Shown here piece after piece: positions 1 through 5,612 of a stretch of 7,866 bases of DNA. This DNA comes from Verrucomicrobiota bacterium (GTDB lineage: Bacteria; Verrucomicrobiota; Verrucomicrobiia; Limisphaerales; JACRJZ01). The position numbers and the translations under genes were made by a program. The stretch's first letter is position 1. Each line of letters starts with the position of its first letter. A model generated the notes under the pieces. It did not search any database. It saw only the letters and a list, made by a program, of their open reading frames with translations, and was not told the origin of the DNA. The stretch covers positions 1 to 7,866 of the forward strand of contig JAKLEJ010000156.1 of assembly GCA_022711695.1 (NCBI GenBank), in the 5' to 3' direction.

Positions 1-73
1 TGCCGTGGAAGGCGCGCTTGAGCTGGTCCACCGAGGGAAAGACGAGATCTTTTTGGACGATGGCGCAGGGCAT
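1..73 (-). CDS. Start of an unidentified protein, cut by the left window edge
   Basis: An ATG at 73-71 on the minus strand opens 24 codons that run off the window without a stop. The peptide begins MPCAIVQKDLVFPSVDQLKR and continues AFHG. The codons end mostly in G or C (for example GTC, CTC, GTG, GAC, CAG, AAG, CGC, GCC, TTC, GGC), matching the neighbouring genes, which is the main argument that it is real. It lies 60 bp after the stop of the upstream fusion gene and reads the same way, so it could belong to the same transcription unit. No Shine-Dalgarno sequence precedes the ATG, as is true of the two genes before it. An in-frame TTG 18 bases upstream is a possible alternative start. The fragment is too short to assign a family or function. 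Confidence 0.5.
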   Translation of the reverse strand, partial: MPCAIVQKDLVFPSVDQLKRAFHG

Positions 74-133
74 GGGATGCGCAGAAAGCAAGGTTCTTGG
101 CAGCGAAGTGGTTTTGTTTGACGGCACGAGCCT

Positions 134-3109
134 TCAATGGATGACCCGGGCGACGCCTATGGCTCGCAGCGCCCTCACGAGTTGCGGGAGCGCGTCGTAA
201 CGGCTCAGGCGGACGCCGACGGCGCCACCGCCGGGATGGATTTCCACAAACTCGGGCTCCGGGAAGAGCCCGAAGCGACGGTAGAACGCGGCGCGAATAA
301 AGGCCTTGACCGGATCGATGGCCGCTTTGCGGGTGTCCACATGCACCTGGAAGTAGTCGCCTTGCCCGGCGGCATTCACCCGCACCGCCACCGCATCCGA
401 GCCAAATGCGCGTTTCAGCATGGCTTCGACGAGGTCGATGAGGGCCAGGCCGCGAAAGAAGCTCGCTCCCTCCAGCAGGTGAATCTCGGGCGGATTATCG
501 AGAGAAAGCGAGGCGTCGTCCAAGCCTCGCTGGTAGTCGAAGGGACGGGCGCCAGAGCGTTCGAGCCAAAGGTCGAGCAAGGCGGGGCCGGCGCAGCCGC
601 GCTCCCAGTCCAGCGCGCCTTCCATTTCGAGGCGGGAGGGAAGGCGCTCCGGATCGATGTCGAACGAGCGATCGCCGCGTTGCGACCAGGAGATCCAGCG
701 AATCCATTCGTCGGGGCGATGCACCAGGCGGAAGTTGCGGGCCACCTCGGCAAAGAGGTAGGCCGCCATGGCGCGCAGCGGGGCGCCGGTTTCCTCGACG
801 ATCGCGCCGGCCGGGGTTGCCCGGCGCAGGACCGGGTCGTGCCAGCCGGCCAGGAGGGAGGAGAGAGTGGTGTCCGCCGTGCGGCTGGCCTCAGACGGGT
901 CCAGGCGGCTGGCCTCGATGAGCTGGGCGATGAACCAGGCGCGCTGGCCCTCGAGGCGTTCGCGCAACTCCCGCTGCGTGATCAGCAGGGGCAACTGCCG
1001 CAGGACGCCGCAAATCCAGGCGCGGTTCTCGAGAGTCAGTTCGCCGTCGGTCACCAGGTCGTCCTCGATCTGCTTGAAGAAGTCCGTCTCCAGGGGCAGG
1101 CGGGTCAGGAGCGCGGCCAGTTCGGCGGATTTGCCGGTGAGCTTGCGCATTTCGCTGGTGGTGAGGGGGCCGGGTCCGGAGACCTGGGCATAAGCCCCGC
1201 CGGACCAGCGCCAGGCGGCGCGATCGCGCTCGATGGTGTAGGGAAACAGCAGGTGAAAGCGCTCCGCCGGCACGGGGTATGTCCCCAGGAGGCGGTAGTT
1301 GTCGCGCGGGTTCGAGGAGATCAGGGCGCCGCAGCCGGCGCGGCCCTTGAGTTCGGTGGCCTGGTCGAGCGAACCCGCGCGCACCCCGGTGCCGTATTCG
1401 GCCTGGCAGGCCAGGTGCACCAGAAGATCCGCGGGGATGCCCAAGTCAAACAGCGCGTTCATCGCGCTCTTGACCGCCACCGTCACCGCCGACGAACTGG
1501 AGAATCCCCCCTGCGGGATGTTGCCGGTCGAGATCAGGCGCAGGCCCTGGAAGGCGTCGCGGCCGAGGCTCCGCTGCACCCGAGCCCCGAGGCCGCCCTT
1601 GCGCAGCGTGCGCATCGAGGCGATGGCGTTGCCCACCAGCGAGAAGGGACGGCGCATGCTGTTGGAGACCCAATGGGACGGGGGCGGCAGCGGCAGGTTT
1701 CGCTCGCGGCGCCGCTCCAACTCCTCGTTGCTGAAATAGCCCAGGGAAAACAGGAGGTTCTCGCTCATCCGCGTGCCAAACTCCTCGTAGGCGTGCCAAT
1801 CCGAAACCTCCTCGCCGGGGTACATGACCGGGCTGCCCGAAGGGATGACATTGACGGCCTCGCGGTATTTGGGGTTGGTGGGAAAGAGATGAATCTGACC
1901 GTCGTCGGCGCTCTGCGCGAGCATGACGATTTGTTCGTCGCCGGCCGGATCGCCGGCGCCGGTAGGCATCTGCCAGGCTGGCCCGTAGAAGCGGCCCATG
2001 TCCGGATGCATGAAAGCGATGCGCAGGCGCCCGCCGGAAAGGCCGATGGCCACCGGGGCATCGGCTTGAAAGCCCAGTTTCTCGCCCGCCGCGGCCGTCC
2101 CCAGTTCTTCAAGTTGCCGGGCGATCGCCTGGACCTGGGCGGACGGCCTCTCGGCCGCAATCAGGCGGGCAGCGGCCTCGACATCGGATTCACCGCCGGC
2201 CAGGAGACTGCCCCGAGAGGCCAGGATGCCCTCCAGCAGGGCCAGGTCCATGGGGCGCGTCACATCCGAGCACAAGAGGTCGTATTCGGGGTCGGCCACC
2301 GTGGTGGTGACGGTGCGCACATCGCCGTCCTCCCGGGCCATCGCCTCGATGATGTCGGTCAGGTAATACTGGCGCTGGGCATTGTCATTGGAGAGCGACT
2401 CGAGCCGGCGACGCAGCGTGGCCGCCCGCACCGCGTAGAGGGGGCAGTTGCCCTCGACCAGTCCGTTCAACTGCCGCCGCTCGACCGGGTCTGGCAGGGC
2501 GTCGATGTCCCGTTGCTCGATGACGCGCCGCACCCGCAGGCTGGCGTCGCGAACGACCCGGCCTTTGCCCAGGTTGCGAGGAGGCTCGTAGCGCGCGGTC
2601 AGAAAGGTCAGGTCCGCTTCGCGGCTTCCGGCGCAATGGGTCTCATGCAGCAGGCCGAAGATGCGGGGCGTCACGATGCGGTCGCCCATGGTGAGGATCA
2701 GCAGCGGATTGACCTCAAGGAGGCCCGGAACGCAGAAGGCCTCGAACGCGGCAAACGCGGTTCCCCCGGCCGGGTTCTCCGAGCGGACCTGGAGGGTGTC
2801 GGCCCCCAGCGCCAGGGCCACCTCGTGATGGCGGTAACCCACCAGGCAAACGACCGGGGAAGGGCTGAACCGCCGGAAGGCTTCGATGGAGTGCCGGGCG
2901 AGCGGCACGCCGTGAACGGGCTGGATGCACTTGGGGGCCTGGCCGAAGCGCGTCCCCTTCCCCGCCGCCAGAACCACCAGCACGGGGGCTTCAGGCCGAA
3001 TGCCGCCGTACAGGGCCAGCGCCTCGGGATTGAGTAACTTCTCCGAAGCGAGCCGCACGGCCTGGCTGAGCGGCAGGCCCGGCGCCGCAGGTTGCTGGCG
3101 TCTGGTCAT
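134..3109 (-). CDS. Bifunctional GlmU-like sugar-1-phosphate nucleotidyltransferase / galactokinase-like GHMP kinase
   Basis: Two enzyme halves lie in one 991-residue protein. Residues about 42-300 form a nucleotidyltransferase of the GlmU pyrophosphorylase type. It has the nucleotide-binding loop LAAGKGTRFGQAPK (47-60), a probable metal Asp in TMGDR (D143), EGNCPLYAV (219-227), and the very GlmU-like NDNAQRQYYLTDII (241-254). Residues about 350-991 form a GHMP kinase closest to galactokinases. It has the ATP-loop motif GNIPQGGFSSSSAV (529-542), the GSLDQ motif (579-583) matching galactokinase GIMDQ with D582 as presumed catalytic base, and a glycine-rich HPGGGAVGVRL (958-968) that may be motif 3. 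Galactokinases have about 390 residues, so this half carries roughly 250 extra, mainly a helical stretch after residue 645. The inferred reaction is free sugar to sugar-1-phosphate to NDP-sugar in the cytoplasm, as in fucose-salvaging Fkp. Sugar and nucleotide are unknown. No signal peptide or membrane segment was seen. The ATG is the first usual start codon after the in-frame stop of the preceding gene. Confidence 0.9.
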   Translation of the reverse strand: MTRRQQPAAPGLPLSQAVRLASEKLLNPEALALYGGIRPEAPVLVVLAAGKGTRFGQAPKCIQPVHGVPLARHSIEAFRRFSPSPVVCLVGYRHHEVALALGADTLQVRSENPAGGTAFAAFEAFCVPGLLEVNPLLILTMGDRIVTPRIFGLLHETHCAGSREADLTFLTARYEPPRNLGKGRVVRDASLRVRRVIEQRDIDALPDPVERRQLNGLVEGNCPLYAVRAATLRRRLESLSNDNAQRQYYLTDIIEAMAREDGDVRTVTTTVADPEYDLLCSDVTRPMDLALLEGILASRGSLLAGGESDVEAAARLIAAERPSAQVQAIARQLEELGTAAAGEKLGFQADAPVAIGLSGGRLRIAFMHPDMGRFYGPAWQMPTGAGDPAGDEQIVMLAQSADDGQIHLFPTNPKYREAVNVIPSGSPVMYPGEEVSDWHAYEEFGTRMSENLLFSLGYFSNEELERRRERNLPLPPPSHWVSNSMRRPFSLVGNAIASMRTLRKGGLGARVQRSLGRDAFQGLRLISTGNIPQGGFSSSSAVTVAVKSAMNALFDLGIPADLLVHLACQAEYGTGVRAGSLDQATELKGRAGCGALISSNPRDNYRLLGTYPVPAERFHLLFPYTIERDRAAWRWSGGAYAQVSGPGPLTTSEMRKLTGKSAELAALLTRLPLETDFFKQIEDDLVTDGELTLENRAWICGVLRQLPLLITQRELRERLEGQRAWFIAQLIEASRLDPSEASRTADTTLSSLLAGWHDPVLRRATPAGAIVEETGAPLRAMAAYLFAEVARNFRLVHRPDEWIRWISWSQRGDRSFDIDPERLPSRLEMEGALDWERGCAGPALLDLWLERSGARPFDYQRGLDDASLSLDNPPEIHLLEGASFFRGLALIDLVEAMLKRAFGSDAVAVRVNAAGQGDYFQVHVDTRKAAIDPVKAFIRAAFYRRFGLFPEPEFVEIHPGGGAVGVRLSRYDALPQLVRALRAIGVARVIH

Positions 3110-3196
3110 AAGCGAAAATAAACGGCCGCGGCTGGCCGGCGCCCAACGGTCTTCGACAATCCGCCTGCCCGAGGCAAGCCCCCGGGGCAGTTGCGC

Positions 3197-4723
3197 TCAG
3201 CCCAGCACAAACCGCCTGTGGCGCGCAAAGACGCCCCGCAAAGCCAGCGAGGCCTCGTCCTGGAGCGCCTGCAATTCGCGATAGACGGCCACGTTTGCCG
3301 GCCGGGGGCGGGCGGTCTCGGAGCGGTTCACCTTGACGAACTGGTCGGTGATGTCGCCGATCGCGACCTTCTCGCCCTGCTGGCGGCGCCAGCACCAGAG
3401 CGCCTGGAGCGCCGCCCCGTAAGCGGCCCCCTCGCTCACCTGCAAGGTCACCACCTCGGCGTTGAAGACGTCCGCCATGATCTGCCGCCAGACCCTGGAC
3501 TTGGAGCCCCCGCCAGTGGCGCGAATCTGCCTGGGTTTCACTCCCAGCCCGGCCAGGCGGCGCAAGCCGTAGTTCATGCCCAGGGTGACCCCCTCGAGGG
3601 CGGCGCGGGCGAAGTGTTCCGCGCGGAAGGTGTTCGGGTTCACTCCCACAAGCACCCCGGTGCCGTCGGGCACGTTGGGCGTGCGCTCGCCTTCGAGATA
3701 AGGCACCAGGAACAAACCGCCGGCGCCGGCCGGGGCCTGGGCGGCCTTGGCGTCGAACTCCGGCGGGCTCATGCCAAAGTCCTTGCGCATCATCTCGGTG
3801 GCCACGGTCACATTCATCGTGCAGAGCAGCGGCAGCCATCGGTTGGTGGAATCGCAGAAGGCGGCGATTTCACCCTGGGGATCGATGACCGGCTGCTCGC
3901 AGCAGGCATAAATGGTGCCACTGGTGCCAAAGCTGGCAGTGATGACGCCGGCCCGGGTGTTGCCCGTGCCGATGGCTCCCATCATGTTGTCGCCTCCGCC
4001 GGCGCTGACCAGCACCTCGGCGCCCAGCCCCAGCTCGCGCGCGGTTGAACTCTGCAGGGTCCCCGCCGGTTGGTCGCTCGAAATCAGCGGCGGCAGTTTT
4101 TCCGCCAGCCCGGCGTCGATGGCCTTGAGTGTGGCCTCGCACCACTTGCGCCGCCGCACATCCAGCAGCGCCGTCCCGCTGGCATCGCCGTATTCCATTG
4201 TCTTGCGGCCGGTGAGCCAGAAATTGAGGTAATCGTGCGGCAGCAGCACGGTGGCCAGCCGGGCGAAGTTCTTCGGCTCGTGGTTCTTGAGCCACAGGAT
4301 TTTCGAGGCGGTGAACCCGGGCAGGACGGCGATGCCTTGCTTCTTGATGGTGGCTTTGGGCCCTCCGAGCGCGCTCATGATCTGGTCGCACTCGGCGGCG
4401 GTCGAGGTGTCGCACCAGAGCTTGGCCGGGCGAATGACTTCACCAGCCTTGTCCAGCGGCACAAAGCCGTGCTGCTGCCCGCTCACGCCGATGGCCTTGA
4501 CCTCGGCGGCGGCGGCCTTGGCCAGCCGAAGGGCCTCGACCAGCGCCCGGGCGGTGGCCTTCCGCCACGAGGCCGGATGCTGCTCCTTGGCCCCAGGCGG
4601 CAGGTTTGGAATCAGCCCGTAGGACTGCGAGGCGGAGGCCAGGGCCTTGCCGCTCCGGGCGTCCACGACCAGGACTTTTGTCGATTGGGTGCCGCTGTCG
4701 ATGCCGAGAACAAGAGTGCGCAT
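3197..4723 (-). CDS. xylB: Xylulokinase (FGGY family carbohydrate kinase)
   Basis: This FGGY kinase most likely phosphorylates D-xylulose at O5 with ATP, feeding the pentose phosphate pathway in the cytoplasm. From the ATG at 4723 it has 508 residues, slightly longer than E. coli XylB (484). It opens with the phosphate-binding motif LVLGIDSGTQSTK. It then has SGQQHG and RPAKLWCD, which match the substrate region of xylulokinases, and GFTASKILWLKNH, which fits FGGY signature 1. GGGDNMMGAIG carries the presumed catalytic Asp, and GVLVGVNPNTFRAEHF leads into FGGY signature 2. ATGGGSKSRVWRQIMADV is the adenine-binding segment. A GTG at 4762 would add 13 residues (MFSPELPTHNFIR), but these do not resemble the family and the core begins right after the ATG, so the ATG is preferred. 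Neither start has a clear Shine-Dalgarno sequence. It follows frr by 72 bp. A related ketose such as L-xylulose or ribulose is possible as substrate. Confidence 0.9.
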   Translation of the reverse strand: MRTLVLGIDSGTQSTKVLVVDARSGKALASASQSYGLIPNLPPGAKEQHPASWRKATARALVEALRLAKAAAAEVKAIGVSGQQHGFVPLDKAGEVIRPAKLWCDTSTAAECDQIMSALGGPKATIKKQGIAVLPGFTASKILWLKNHEPKNFARLATVLLPHDYLNFWLTGRKTMEYGDASGTALLDVRRRKWCEATLKAIDAGLAEKLPPLISSDQPAGTLQSSTARELGLGAEVLVSAGGGDNMMGAIGTGNTRAGVITASFGTSGTIYACCEQPVIDPQGEIAAFCDSTNRWLPLLCTMNVTVATEMMRKDFGMSPPEFDAKAAQAPAGAGGLFLVPYLEGERTPNVPDGTGVLVGVNPNTFRAEHFARAALEGVTLGMNYGLRRLAGLGVKPRQIRATGGGSKSRVWRQIMADVFNAEVVTLQVSEGAAYGAALQALWCWRRQQGEKVAIGDITDQFVKVNRSETARPRPANVAVYRELQALQDEASLALRGVFARHRRFVLG

Positions 4724-4795
4724 GCGAATAAAGTTGTGGGTTGGCAGTTCTGGAGAGAACACGCAGGAACGGACGGACGCCGCCGTTCGCCGCGC

Positions 4796-5356
4796 CTAGA
4801 CCGTCATGATTTCCTTTTCCTTGCCGACGACGTGCGCGTCGATCTTGGCAATGTAATCGTCGGTGAGCTTCTGCATCTCCTTCTCGCCGTGCTTCTCCTC
4901 GTCCTCGGGAATGGTACCGTCGTTCTTCTCCTTCTTGAGGGCGTCCATGGCGTCGCGCCGCACGTGCCGGATGGCCACGCGCCCGTCCTCGGCCAGCTTG
5001 CGGATGTACTTGCACAGCTCGGTGCGCCGCTCCTGGCTGAGCTCGGGCAGGAAGAGCCGGATGGTCTTGCCCTGGATCTGGGGGTTCAGGCCGATATTGC
5101 TTTTCTGGATGGCCTTTTCGATGGGATGAACGGTGGCCGCATCCCACGGCTGGATGTGCAGGGCGCGAGGCTCCGGGGTGGTGATGCCCGCCAGCTCCCG
5201 AATGCGCATCTGGGATCCATAGACCTCCACCATGATGTTCTCGACCAGCGCCGGCGACGCCTTGCTGGTGCGCACGCCGGCAAACTCGGTGATGATGACC
5301 TGCTCGGTCTTCTGCATCTTGTCTTCGGCTTCCAATAAGATGTCGTCAAGTGGCAT
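4796..5356 (-). CDS. frr: Ribosome recycling factor
   Basis: Ribosome recycling factor (RRF) works with EF-G to split post-termination ribosomes and release mRNA and tRNA. The protein has 186 residues against 185 in E. coli and aligns end to end by eye. Visible family marks are the N-terminal helix MPLDDILLEAEDKMQKTEQ, VRTSKASPALVENI (E. coli IRTGRASPSLLDGI), KAIQKSNIGLNP, LPELSQERRTEL, and the C-terminal helix motif DGRVAIRHVRRDAMDALKK. That last motif contains the conserved Arg pair known to matter for ribosome binding. The usual Asn of RRDAND is Met here. The gene ends with TAG. In many bacteria frr follows pyrH and tsf. Here the upstream neighbour is an unrelated secreted hydrolase beyond a 256-bp gap, so frr probably has its own promoter and may lead the xylB and fusion genes. 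Confidence 0.97.
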   Translation of the reverse strand: MPLDDILLEAEDKMQKTEQVIITEFAGVRTSKASPALVENIMVEVYGSQMRIRELAGITTPEPRALHIQPWDAATVHPIEKAIQKSNIGLNPQIQGKTIRLFLPELSQERRTELCKYIRKLAEDGRVAIRHVRRDAMDALKKEKNDGTIPEDEEKHGEKEMQKLTDDYIAKIDAHVVGKEKEIMTV

Positions 5357-5364
5357 AGTGGCGG

Positions 5365-5370
5365 CACCCT
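5365..5370 (-). promoter_or_regulatory. Probable ribosome binding site of frr
   Basis: The minus strand reads AGGGTG here, ending 8 bases before the frr ATG at 5356. Spacing and sequence fit a modest Shine-Dalgarno site. It is the only one recognisable ahead of a gene start in the window. Confidence 0.45.
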
Positions 5371-5417
5371 AGCAGAGAGGCCCTGCCGGATGCAAGCAGG
5401 CTTCGGCGCGTTTCCCC

Positions 5418-5492
5418 GGAACCGCGTAAGATGCCCCGGGCGGTTTCTCACGGCCTTGTGAGCAGACTTGCTCGCGTCGTTTCCGCGGTTCC
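5418..5492. repeat. Imperfectly extended 9-bp inverted repeat ahead of frr
   Basis: GGAACCGCG (5418-5426) pairs exactly with CGCGGTTCC (5484-5492), with 57 bases between. It could be part of a leader RNA structure or a chance match in GC-rich DNA. No regulator or RNA family is recognised. Confidence 0.2.
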
Positions 5493-5612
5493 CCGCGCGT
5501 CCGCTGCGGGCTTCGCGCAGGGGTAACGCTGGCGAACCTGCGGCACGCTTCAAAGCGAATGAGCGCCATTGATTTCGCCGGGACGCCCCGCGGCCAGACC
5601 GGGGGGAGACAG

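Larger units (their letters stand above)
5357..5612 (-). other. Intergenic region ahead of frr
   Basis: This 256-bp gap separates the stop of the nucleoside hydrolase fusion from frr and should hold the 3' end of one transcript and the promoter of the next. No clear -35/-10 pair could be picked out. Just after the hydrolase stop, a short GC stem (plus-strand CCCCG and CGGGG around 5586-5605) might form, but it has no T-tract, so a factor-independent terminator is not supported. A 9-base inverted repeat, GGAACCGCG at 5418-5426 and CGCGGTTCC at 5484-5492, spans 57 bases. The CGTTTCC near 5410 recurs near 5479. Open frames here are short and show no family resemblance. Confidence 0.5.

Noticed and set aside
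137..3037. A 966-codon open frame on the plus strand opposite the fusion enzyme
   Set aside because: It mirrors the minus-strand gene codon for codon, is rich in Gly, Ala, Arg, Gln and His with no recognisable motif, and is expected in GC-rich DNA. The minus-strand protein has clear enzyme motifs.
134..3109. Reading the fusion gene as glmU
   Set aside because: Only the pyrophosphorylase half matches. The C-terminal half is a GHMP kinase, and the left-handed beta-helix hexapeptide repeats of the GlmU acetyltransferase domain are absent.
4724..4762. GTG start for xylB at 4762
   Set aside because: It adds 13 residues unlike the family before the LVLGIDSGTQ core. The ATG at 4723 puts that core at the expected N-terminal position.
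4070..5338. A 422-codon plus-strand open frame across the xylB-frr region
   Set aside because: It covers two well-recognised minus-strand genes and the gap between them, has no family resemblance and is low in sequence complexity.
5400..5560. tRNA or other structured RNA gene in the gap ahead of frr
   Set aside because: No T-loop consensus, acceptor-stem pairing or CCA context was found on either strand. GGTTCC stretches there lack the rest of a tRNA.
5581..5612. Rho-independent terminator after the nucleoside hydrolase fusion
   Set aside because: Only a roughly 5-base GC stem could be drawn and no run of T follows on the minus strand.
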